Shown piece after piece: positions 1 through 5,623 of a DNA stretch of 7,131 bases. This DNA comes from Thioalkalivibrio sp. (GTDB lineage Bacteria > Pseudomonadota > Gammaproteobacteria > SpSt-1174). Made by a program: the position numbers and the translations under genes. The DNA lies in assembly GCA_011046015.1 (NCBI GenBank), contig DSBO01000110.1:1-7131 (forward strand). Direction: 5' to 3'. Each line of letters begins with the position of its first letter. Positions within the stretch are counted from its first letter, which is position 1. The notes beneath the pieces were generated by a model, which was not told where the DNA came from, ran no database searches, and was given only the letters and a program-made list of their open reading frames with translations.

Positions 1-145
1 GCCTGCATCAGCGGCGCCTGCAGCAACAGGATGAGCAGCGCCAGCGCAATGCCCGCCAGCAGCGCGCGGTACTCGGCCGCGCGCTGCTGGCGGGCATTGC
101 GCTGGCGCTGCTCATCCTGTTGCTGCAGGCGCCGCTGATGCAGGC
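1..145. repeat. Perfect 69-bp inverted repeat with 7-bp spacer at window edge (probable assembly fold-back)
   Basis: Bases 1-69 are the exact reverse complement of bases 77-145; the 7 bases between (70-76) do not pair. I checked the pairing base by base at both ends. The right arm belongs naturally to the MATE gene and encodes a hydrophobic membrane helix. The left arm, read in the same frame, gives a Gln/Arg-rich peptide that has no place in a membrane transporter. The simplest explanation is a fold-back chimera at a contig end. A real long palindrome inside a gene would be unstable and would break the protein. Reliable sequence probably begins between 70 and 77. Confidence 0.9.
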
Positions 146-1157
146 CGCGCTTGCCCTGGTGGGGGCGGGCGAGGCGGTCACCCCCGAGGCGCAGCGCTAC
201 GTCGACATCCGCATCTGGGCCGCGCCGGCGGCGCTGGCCAACTATGCCTTCATCGGCTGGTTCATCGGCCTGCACCGCACCCGCTCGGTGCTGGTGCTGG
301 TGGTGGTGATGAACGTCGCAAATATCGCGCTGGATCTGCTGTTCGTGGTGGGACTCGGCTACCGCAGCGGCGGCGTGGCCCTGGCATCCCTGCTGGCCGA
401 GTACCTGGGGCTCGCGGTTGCCATCGGGCTCGCCCTGCGGCTGCTGCGTGTCCATCCCGGACGCTGGCGGCGGGACCTGCTCGTCGACCGTGCCGCACTC
501 CTGGCCCTGTTTCGCGTCAACCGCGACATCTTCCTGCGCACCCTGGGACTGCTGTTCGCCTTTGCCTTTTTCACCGTACAGGGCGCGCGGCTGGGCGAGC
601 TCACGGTGGCGGCCAATGCCGTGCTCATGAACTTCCAGTCCTTCATGGCCTATGCCCTGGACGGTTTCGCCCACGCGGCCGAGGCCCTGGTGGGCCGCAC
701 CGTAGGTCGGCGCGACCGCGCGGCGTTCCGGCGGGCGGTGTGGCTGGCCGGGCTCTGGTCCTTCGCGGCCGCGGCCGGGTTTGCGCTCGTCTACCTGCTG
801 GCGGGGCCGGCCATCATCCGGCTGCTCACCGATCTGCCGGCGGTGCGCGAGACGGCCATGGCCTACCTGCCCTGGCTGGTGCTCACCCCGCTGGTGTCGG
901 TCTGGGCCTTCCTGCTCGACGGCGTGTTCATCGGTGCCACCCGCGCCCGCGAGATGCGCAATGCCATGCTGGTCTCGGTGTTTATGATCTACCTGCCTTC
1001 GTGGTACCTTTTGCGGCCTTTTGACAATCACGGCCTGTGGCTGGCGTTGCTGCTGTTCCTCGCGGCGCGCGGGCTCACGCTGTACTGGATCTACCGCCGG
1101 CAGGCGCTCGTGCAATGGTTCGGGCCCGCCCCGGCGCAACCCACGGGTCAGGCATGA
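3..1157 (+). CDS. dinF: MATE-family efflux transporter, DinF subfamily, 5'-partial
   Basis: Inner-membrane multidrug/toxin extruder of the MATE family, which normally uses an ion gradient to export cationic or other small compounds; the substrate here is unknown. The frame is open from the window edge, but only codons from about 70-77 onward are credible because of the inverted repeat. A TTG at 120 is an internal codon, not the start: MATE proteins are about 440-460 residues and only about 345-360 are present. Many hydrophobic helices are visible. The stretch FFTVQGARLGELTVAANAVL followed by AYALDGFAHAAEA (bases about 567-689) closely resembles E. coli DinF, and the later FLLDGVFIGATRAREMRNAM is the matching repeat-2 segment. 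The stop overlaps the next gene as ATGA, so the two are probably translated together. SOS control, known for E. coli dinF, cannot be judged because the promoter is outside the window. Confidence 0.88.
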   Translation: MHQRRLQQQDEQRQRNARQQRAVLGRALLAGIALALLILLLQAPLMQAALALVGAGEAVTPEAQRYVDIRIWAAPAALANYAFIGWFIGLHRTRSVLVLVVVMNVANIALDLLFVVGLGYRSGGVALASLLAEYLGLAVAIGLALRLLRVHPGRWRRDLLVDRAALLALFRVNRDIFLRTLGLLFAFAFFTVQGARLGELTVAANAVLMNFQSFMAYALDGFAHAAEALVGRTVGRRDRAAFRRAVWLAGLWSFAAAAGFALVYLLAGPAIIRLLTDLPAVRETAMAYLPWLVLTPLVSVWAFLLDGVFIGATRAREMRNAMLVSVFMIYLPSWYLLRPFDNHGLWLALLLFLAARGLTLYWIYRRQALVQWFGPAPAQPTGQA

Positions 1158-1591
1158 GCGATTACATCGATTTCCTCGCCGCGCAGGCGAAGCAGGACAA
1201 CGTCCCCGTTACCCCCGAGCTGGATGCGGCGCTGGCCGCGCTGGACGCCGAGTTCGAGACCCTCGCGCCACAAATCGAGGTCGAGTACGTCGGTCCGGGC
1301 ATCGGCATGGCCGACATGCAGGCCGAGCACGTCTTCAAGCTGGTGGTGCGCTATCACGTGTGGGATGTCTTCAAGGAAGGTTGGGGGCTCAAGGTCTGCG
1401 ACGCCCTGCCCAATAGCAGCCTTCGTCCCATGTGGCCGGTGCAGGGGGTGAGCCGCCTGCGCAAGAAGCAGCTGGTGCAGGCGTTGCCCCGGTTCTTCGC
1501 CGGTTACGCCGAGGCGGTGAAGGCCGCCGGCAAGACAGATACCGAGGCCGGACAGCGGGCGCTGGCCATGGCCAGCGCATTCGCTGCCTGA
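1154..1591 (+). CDS. Hypothetical soluble protein, 145 aa, translationally coupled to dinF
   Basis: I do not recognise this family and assign no function. The ATG at 1154 is chosen because it forms an ATGA overlap with the transporter stop and gives a clean 145-residue protein; starting further upstream would only read the end of dinF in another frame. No signal peptide or membrane segment is visible. Residues 1-40 look helical and acidic. Residues 41-100 are the most distinctive part, rich in aromatic residues and glycine (VEYVGPGIGMADMQ, then FKLVVRYHVWDVFKEGWGLK), with Trp70, Trp77, Trp94 and a single Cys82. Residues 101-127 form a basic then amphipathic helix (RLRKKQLVQALPRFFAGYAE). It ends just before a strong terminator, so it is the last gene of the dinF unit. 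Codon use matches its neighbours and it reads as a real gene. Confidence 0.85.
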   Translation: MSDYIDFLAAQAKQDNVPVTPELDAALAALDAEFETLAPQIEVEYVGPGIGMADMQAEHVFKLVVRYHVWDVFKEGWGLKVCDALPNSSLRPMWPVQGVSRLRKKQLVQALPRFFAGYAEAVKAAGKTDTEAGQRALAMASAFAA

Positions 1592-1607
1592 ACGTCGCGT
1601 CAGGGGT

Positions 1608-1636
1608 AAAAAAGGCGGGCCGTGGCCCGCCTTTTT
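1608..1636. terminator. Bidirectional Rho-independent terminator between converging operons
   Basis: GGCGGGCC at 1614-1621 pairs with GGCCCGCC at 1624-1631 (in practice a 7-bp stem with a 4-base loop). Six A's precede it at 1608-1613 and five T's follow at 1632-1636, so both strands give a GC hairpin with a U tail. It lies 17 bases after the stop of the 145-aa protein on the plus strand and about 135 bases past the stop of the PhnD-like gene on the minus strand, and can serve both. I see no further feature in 1637-1770. Confidence 0.93.
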
Positions 1637-1770
1637 CGTTGCGCCGTTGCCCGCCACCGCAGGCGGAGGGGCCGCTGGGCCGTGGTGCCGGACCGCGGTG
1701 CCCGGCTGCTCTCAGGCAGTTTTAGTCTTCCGCCCGATGGGGTCGCCGTTTGCGATTTATGTGTGGGGCC

Positions 1771-2637
1771 TTACGGCTTCGCGGTCGCGCGCCCTGTGGG
1801 ACTGAACGGCGCGATCAGCTCCCGGATCACGTCGTAGTCGGTATCGTCGGCCGGAGTGAAGCCGTCATACCCCGGATCGAGGGCGCGCAGGGCCGGCCCG
1901 GAGACCGGGTCATCCGGTCGGGCGACCAGCAGCGCGTCACGCAGCCGGGCTCTCACTTCCGGGTCCAGCCCCCGGCGCGTGGCGATCACGTAAGGGGGCA
2001 GCGGCGGCGAGGCGTGCAGCACGCGGATGCCCCTGCCCTCCCAGCGCATGGCAGTGGTGTCCTTGAGGATGCCTGCGTCGAAGTCACCGTTCATCACCCC
2101 GCGCACGATGTTGTCGTAGTGCCCCAGGAAGTGATAGCCGCCCAGCGCCTCCAGGGGCATTCCCGCGCCGACCACGGTGGCCCGCTGCAGCAGCGCGGCC
2201 CGGTCGCCGAAGGCGAAGCGCTTGCCGGCCAGTTCCTGCACCGAGGTCATGGGGCTGTCATCGGCCACCACGATCACCAGCCGAAAGTAGTCCTCGCCGC
2301 CCGTGACCGTCTTGACCAGGGGCTCCACGCGGCCCTGCGCGCGGGCCCGCACGTAGGCCACGGGCGTGAGGTAGGCCAGGTCCGAGCGCCCCTCGCTCAC
2401 CTCCCTGATGGCGTCGGCCATGTTGGGCGACAGACGCAGGCTCACGGGCGTCTCCAGCGCCATGGACAGGTACTCGGTCACCGGCGAGAGTCGCCTGAGC
2501 ATTGCCGCCGGGATATCCATGGCCACGGAGCCGAAGACCAGCTCTGTCGGCGGCTCGCCGGCGTCCCGGGCGGTGGCGGCACAAGACAGGCCCAGCAGCA
2601 GGGCGGGCAGCAGCCAGCGCAGGGGCAGGTGTCTCAT
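1771..2637 (-). CDS. PhnD-like periplasmic substrate-binding protein, probable sensory partner of the adjacent diguanylate cyclase
   Basis: 288 residues, within the usual range for PhnD-type binding proteins (phosphate/phosphite/phosphonate family, type II periplasmic-binding fold). Residues 1-23 form a signal peptide, with likely cleavage after ATA (21-23); Cys19 sits in a poor lipobox (GLSC), so lipid anchoring is possible but not favoured. Lobe motifs are visible: LVFGSVAMD (33-41), SDLAYLTPVAYV (85-96), the hinge FAFGD (141-145), HYDNIVRGVMNGDFDAGIL (173-191) and PLPPYVIATRRGL (212-224). After FAFGD, canonical PhnD proteins carry a Ser-Thr pair that holds the phosphonate; here the sequence is RAALLQRA, so the ligand may differ. 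The ATG overlaps the cyclase stop as ATGA and has a GGAGAG ribosome site at 2646-2651, 8 bases away. No permease or ATPase gene is adjacent, which argues for sensing rather than uptake. Confidence 0.85.
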   Translation of the reverse strand: MRHLPLRWLLPALLLGLSCAATARDAGEPPTELVFGSVAMDIPAAMLRRLSPVTEYLSMALETPVSLRLSPNMADAIREVSEGRSDLAYLTPVAYVRARAQGRVEPLVKTVTGGEDYFRLVIVVADDSPMTSVQELAGKRFAFGDRAALLQRATVVGAGMPLEALGGYHFLGHYDNIVRGVMNGDFDAGILKDTTAMRWEGRGIRVLHASPPLPPYVIATRRGLDPEVRARLRDALLVARPDDPVSGPALRALDPGYDGFTPADDTDYDVIRELIAPFSPTGRATAKP

Positions 2638-3977
2638 GCGGCCGGCTCTCCGGTTAGCGTGCCGGATGAGGCCGGACGGCCGCCCAGCCGGGACTCGGCA
2701 TGGGTGCTGCGATTGCGTCCGCGCTGCTTGCTGATGTACATGGCCTCGTCCGCCGCCTTGTACAGGGCCTCGGCGGTGACGAGGTTACCGGGGGAGGACA
2801 GGGTGGCCGCGCCGATGCTGACGGTCACCGATACCGAGAGGTCGTCGCCGACCTGAACCCGCATGTTCTCGACCTGGGCGCGCAGTTTCTCGGCGATATC
2901 CATCGCGGTCGACGCATCGGCGCGCCGCAGGAACACGGCGAACTCCTCGCCGCCCAGGCGGCACACGATGTCGGTTTCACGCATGTTCTGGCGCAGGAGA
3001 TCGGCGAAGCGACATAAAATGAGGTCGCCGACGTCGTGACCGTGGGTGTCATTGACCATCTTGAAGGCATCCAGGTCCAGCACCAGCAGGCTGCTCGGGT
3101 CGCCATGCCGACGGAACAGGGCGGTATCCGATTCGACGCACTTCTCGAACAGGCGCCGGTTGCCGAGTCCGGTCAGCGGGTCGGTGAGGCTGAGGCGTTC
3201 CAGTTCCCGGTTGGAGTGCTGGAGGGCAGCGGACTGCTCCAGCAGCTTCTGATAGGCCTCCCGGAGTTCCCGGTCGGCGGCCTCGACGCGGCCCTGCAGC
3301 TTCTGGTTGGCGGCGTTGAGCTGGGCGCGCATCTGGTTGAAGCGCCGGGCGAGTTCGCCGATCTCGTCGCGTGAATCCACCGGGATGTCCCGCAGGATCA
3401 CGCCGCTTTCGTCCACGTTGGATTCCAGTGCACGGGAGACCCGTGTGAGCGGGCCGATGATGATCCAGGACAGGGCGAGGAATTCACCTAGCGCGATGAG
3501 CACGATCACCAGGATCTCGCGCTTGATGAGCGACTGCTTCTGGGCGGCGAGCTGGCGGGCGATGGGCTCGATGCTGAGCTCCAGCTCCAGGTGGCCCAGC
3601 GTGCGGCCATCCAGCGTGACCGCCCGGTCGAAGTCCACCCGCTCGACGCTGTCGCGCGCCGGGTGCTCCACCTCGGCCATGGTGTTGCCGCGGTCGCTTA
3701 CCACGCGGACATGGACCAGGTCGCCGGACTGCACGACCTGGTCGAGCAACAACTGGATGGTGTGATAGTCGTAGCCCACCATGCTGTAGGCCAGCGAGTG
3801 GGAGAGGTAATCCGCGGTTTCCATGCCGCGCCGCTCGGTCTCGTGCAGCACGTTGCTCTCCACGTCGCGCAGCACGAGCCAGCCGCTCACGGACAATGCC
3901 GTGAGCAGTACGGTGAGCAGAACCAGCACCACCTTCTGCCGAATGCCAAGTCGGAACAGGCGCCGAGACCGTGGCAT
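2634..3977 (-). CDS. Membrane diguanylate cyclase with periplasmic sensor, HAMP and GGDEF domains
   Basis: 447 residues; makes the second messenger c-di-GMP from two GTP at the inner membrane. Order: short basic N-terminus, TM1 (about 15-36), a periplasmic domain of about 115 residues (37-152) that resembles CACHE/CHASE8-type sensor regions, TM2 (about 153-175), HAMP (about 176-228, with DEIGELARRFNQM), a coiled coil (about 216-262), and GGDEF (about 263-425). The catalytic domain looks intact: LTDPLTGLGNRRLF (264-277), metal-site Asp301 in LDLDAF, NDTHGHDVGD (309-318), GGEEF (342-346), SVTVSIGAA (383-391) and the terminal YKAADEAMYISKQRGRNR. An RxxD inhibitory site (Arg333-Asp336) lies five residues before GGEEF, implying product feedback. 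There is no EAL domain. The ATG at 3977 has a strong AGGAGGA ribosome site at 3987-3993. It is the first gene of a two-gene operon with the PhnD-like protein. Confidence 0.95.
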   Translation of the reverse strand: MPRSRRLFRLGIRQKVVLVLLTVLLTALSVSGWLVLRDVESNVLHETERRGMETADYLSHSLAYSMVGYDYHTIQLLLDQVVQSGDLVHVRVVSDRGNTMAEVEHPARDSVERVDFDRAVTLDGRTLGHLELELSIEPIARQLAAQKQSLIKREILVIVLIALGEFLALSWIIIGPLTRVSRALESNVDESGVILRDIPVDSRDEIGELARRFNQMRAQLNAANQKLQGRVEAADRELREAYQKLLEQSAALQHSNRELERLSLTDPLTGLGNRRLFEKCVESDTALFRRHGDPSSLLVLDLDAFKMVNDTHGHDVGDLILCRFADLLRQNMRETDIVCRLGGEEFAVFLRRADASTAMDIAEKLRAQVENMRVQVGDDLSVSVTVSIGAATLSSPGNLVTAEALYKAADEAMYISKQRGRNRSTHAESRLGGRPASSGTLTGEPAA

Positions 3978-4052
3978 GGTATTGTTTCCTCCTCGTGGGC
4001 GGCACGCTGGCGCGTGCCCCTGATCGCCGGTGTTCCCCCGACGTTCTCAGGT

Positions 4053-4085
4053 AAGGCGCCGATTGCCTCGGCGCTTTCTTCTTCT
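4053..4085 (+). terminator. Terminator-like hairpin with pyrimidine tail, no plus-strand gene upstream
   Basis: Bases 4053-4062 pair with 4068-4077 (10-bp stem including one G-T pair, 5-base loop TTGCC), followed by the pyrimidine-rich CTTCTTCTC. The G-T pair becomes a C-A mismatch on the minus strand and the U-rich tail exists only on plus, so the element fits plus-strand transcription. No plus-strand gene precedes it; the nearest upstream DNA is the start of the minus-strand cyclase. It may end a small RNA or antisense transcript, or on the minus strand it may be a leader hairpin of the cyclase mRNA. Confidence 0.4.
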
Positions 4086-4121
4086 CGACAGGGGACTGTA
4101 GATGCCCTTGTCTGCCACGTC

Positions 4122-4132
4122 TACATTATGTA
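4122..4132 (-). promoter_or_regulatory. Palindrome TACATTATGTA upstream of the cyclase operon; possible -10 box or operator
   Basis: An 11-base perfect odd palindrome in otherwise GC-rich DNA, about 145 bases before the cyclase start. On the minus strand it contains CATAAT (4130-4125), five of six matches to a sigma-70 -10 box. I found no good -35 hexamer at 16-18 bases, so a promoter call is weak; a regulator-binding site is equally possible. Confidence 0.3.
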
Positions 4133-4208
4133 CGCCGACTGGTCAGCGGGACGATCCGCTGGATGGGCGGGGCCTGTTGGCCGATGAACGGCGGTGCCTG
4201 GCGCCCTG

Positions 4209-4229
4209 GGCCGGGCTTCCTGCCCGGCC
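4209..4229 (-). terminator. GC hairpin just downstream of the HAD phosphatase gene (no T run)
   Basis: GGCCGGGC (4209-4216) and GCCCGGCC (4222-4229) form a perfect 8-bp stem with a 5-base loop, starting 3 bases past the phosphatase stop. Neither strand carries a T tract after it, so it is not a standard intrinsic terminator. It may protect the mRNA 3' end or act with Rho. Confidence 0.45.
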
Positions 4230-4231
4230 GC

Positions 4232-4888
4232 CTAGAATCTAAGCGACATCTGCCGCCACCCGCGTTGCTGGGCCACCTCGGTGAGCGTCACGTCGGCGTC
4301 TACCGCGACGGGGTGGTCGACGCGCTCGAGCAGGGGCAGGTCGTTGTGGGAGTCGCTGTAGAAGTGGCTGCCCTCGAGGTTCTTTCCGTGCTCGGCGAGC
4401 CAGGCTTCCAGCCGCCTGACCTTGCCGTCCTGGAAGCAGGGGATGCCGTCGATCTCGCCGGTATAGCGCCCGTCGCGAAACTCCGGATCGGTGGCGAGCA
4501 GGTGCTCGACGCCGAAGGCCGCGGCGATGGGCTCGGTGACGAAACGGTTGGTGGCGGTGATGATCATCAGGGTGTCACCGTGTTCGCGGTGGCGCGCCAG
4601 CAGCTGGCGCGCCTTGGGTAGCATGATGGGCTCGACCTGCTCGCGCATGAACTCGGCGCGCCAGGCGAGGAGGTCCTCCAGCCGGTTGGCGGCCAGCGGG
4701 CGGAAGGCGAAGCGGGCGAACTCGTAGATATCGAGGGTACCGGCCTTGTGCTGTTCGTAGAAGGCGCGGTTGGCCTGCTCGTAGGCCTCGCCGTCGACGA
4801 TGCCCTTGCGCACCAGGTACTGGCCCCACTCGTAGTCGCTGTCGCCCGCCAGCAGGGTGTTGTCCAGATCGAAAATTGCCAGGCTCAC
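4232..4888 (-). CDS. HAD-superfamily IB phosphatase, HisN/SerB-like (candidate histidinol-phosphate phosphatase)
   Basis: 218 residues, cytoplasmic. The four HAD motifs are all present: I, FDLDNTLL with nucleophile Asp7 and Asp9; II, Thr111 in IITATN; III, Lys156 in FQDGKVRRL; IV, YSDSHNDLPLL with Asp179 and Asp183. The roughly 70 residues after motif I form the helical cap of subfamily IB, as in phosphoserine phosphatases. A gene of this type lies next to rppH-ptsP in Pseudomonas (PA0335 in P. aeruginosa), and that protein has been reported as a histidinol-phosphate phosphatase. The same role here is an inference from family and position; a phosphoserine or other small phosphomonoester substrate cannot be excluded. 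The start is GTG, supported by GGGGGAG at 4894-4900, 5 bases upstream, and by motif I beginning at residue 6 as usual. It is transcribed divergently from rppH. Confidence 0.9.
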   Translation of the reverse strand: MSLAIFDLDNTLLAGDSDYEWGQYLVRKGIVDGEAYEQANRAFYEQHKAGTLDIYEFARFAFRPLAANRLEDLLAWRAEFMREQVEPIMLPKARQLLARHREHGDTLMIITATNRFVTEPIAAAFGVEHLLATDPEFRDGRYTGEIDGIPCFQDGKVRRLEAWLAEHGKNLEGSHFYSDSHNDLPLLERVDHPVAVDADVTLTEVAQQRGWRQMSLRF

Positions 4889-4919
4889 GGCCGCTCCCCC
4901 GTGGATGGTAAAGGGCGCT

Positions 4920-4925
4920 ATTGTA
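4920..4925 (-). promoter_or_regulatory. Possible -10 box (TACAAT) for the HAD phosphatase gene
   Basis: TACAAT on the minus strand matches the sigma-70 -10 consensus at five of six positions and sits 31 bases before the GTG start, which would leave a short leader. No convincing -35 is seen at the right spacing. The 133-base divergent region 4889-5021 must also hold the rppH promoter, for which I cannot point to clear boxes. Confidence 0.3.
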
Positions 4926-5021
4926 GCGGCTCACCCGTTTGGGGCCACATTTGCCGGATTGCGGCGGTTGTGGAACAATCAAATCGACATTAGAGGAACA
5001 CCACCTGGGCGGCCTTCTCAA

Positions 5022-5543
5022 GTGATTGATTCAGAAGGATATCGTGCCAACGTTGGGATTATCCTGTGCAATGCGGAGGGTCGGGTCTTCTGGGCCAAGC
5101 GGATCGGCCAGGATTCCTGGCAGTTTCCACAGGGGGGGATACGCGAAAGCGAGTCGCCGGAAGAGGCGCTGTATCGTGAGCTGCGCGAGGAGACCGGTCT
5201 CGAGCCGGAACACGTGGAGATCATCGGCAGTACGCGCAAGTGGTTGCGCTACCGGCTGCCCAAGCACCTGATTCGGCGCCGGGCCCACCCGCTGTGCATC
5301 GGTCAGAAACAGCGTTGGTTTCTGTTGCGTTTCGTCGGCGACGAGGCGGCCGTGCGCCTGGATTCCTGCCCGCACCCAGAATTCGACGGCTGGTGCTGGG
5401 TGGATTACTGGCGGCCGGCCCGTGAGGTCATCTTCTTCAAACGTCAGGTTTACACCCGTGCCCTGGAGGAATTGGCGCCGCTGCTGTTTCCCGAGGACGC
5501 ACCGGTCGGTCGGGGCTCGCTGCCCGAGCGTCATTCACGCTAG
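5022..5543 (+). CDS. rppH: RNA pyrophosphohydrolase RppH (Nudix hydrolase)
   Basis: 173 residues. RppH converts the 5'-triphosphate of mRNA to monophosphate, which starts RNase E-dependent decay. The protein aligns along its length with E. coli RppH: IDSEGYRANVGIILCN at the start, SWQFPQGGI, STRKWLRYRLPK, CIGQKQRWFLL, PEFDGWCWVDYW and FKRQVY. The Nudix box is complete: Gly38, Glu44, Arg52, Glu53, Glu56, Glu57, Gly59. The GTG at 5022 is chosen because it places IDSEGYR exactly where E. coli has its N-terminus; the frame stays open upstream to 4857 but that part is not family-like. A weak GGGCGG lies 9 bases before the GTG, and a better AGAGGA at 4992-4997 is too far away. ptsP follows 80 bases later, the standard gammaproteobacterial order. 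Confidence 0.97.
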   Translation: MIDSEGYRANVGIILCNAEGRVFWAKRIGQDSWQFPQGGIRESESPEEALYRELREETGLEPEHVEIIGSTRKWLRYRLPKHLIRRRAHPLCIGQKQRWFLLRFVGDEAAVRLDSCPHPEFDGWCWVDYWRPAREVIFFKRQVYTRALEELAPLLFPEDAPVGRGSLPERHSR

Positions 5544-5601
5544 CAGCCTGTCGGGATTCCCCTTGCACGTCGGTCAGGCCCGGTTCCCCCGGTCAGTTTC
5601 C

Positions 5602-5619
5602 ATGGAGAGCGCGTCTTAG
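5602..5619 (+). other. Five-codon mini-ORF (MESAS) and distant Shine-Dalgarno just before ptsP
   Basis: ATG GAG AGC GCG TCT TAG ends 4 bases before the ptsP ATG. The same stretch holds GGAGAG (5604-5609), the only purine-rich ribosome site near ptsP, but it is 14 bases from the ptsP ATG, longer than ideal. The mini-ORF could be chance or could tune ptsP translation by termination and reinitiation. Confidence 0.25.
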
Positions 5620-5623
5620 TCGC

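Noticed and set aside
120..122. TTG at 120 as the start of the MATE gene
   Set aside because: The frame is open upstream, the protein would lack about 100 residues of the family, and the codon sits inside the fold-back repeat and a membrane helix.
1771..2637. Reading the PhnD-like gene as part of a phosphonate uptake system
   Set aside because: No permease or ATPase gene is adjacent, it is coupled to a diguanylate cyclase, and the Ser-Thr ligand anchor is missing.
1750..2856. A 368-codon plus-strand open frame opposite the binding protein and the cyclase end
   Set aside because: It is low-complexity His/Gly/Gln-rich, crosses the boundary of two well-supported minus-strand genes and has no family features.
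3978..4231. A c-di-GMP riboswitch in the cyclase leader
   Set aside because: I looked for GEMM-like paired helices and conserved loop sequence and found only one simple hairpin and a short palindrome.
4857..5021. N-terminal extension of RppH from the first ATG in frame
   Set aside because: The 55 extra residues do not resemble RppH, run into the divergent gene and would consume its promoter; GTG 5022 matches the family start.
5544..5601. A terminator between rppH and ptsP
   Set aside because: No stable stem followed by a T run is visible, so co-transcription is the simpler reading.
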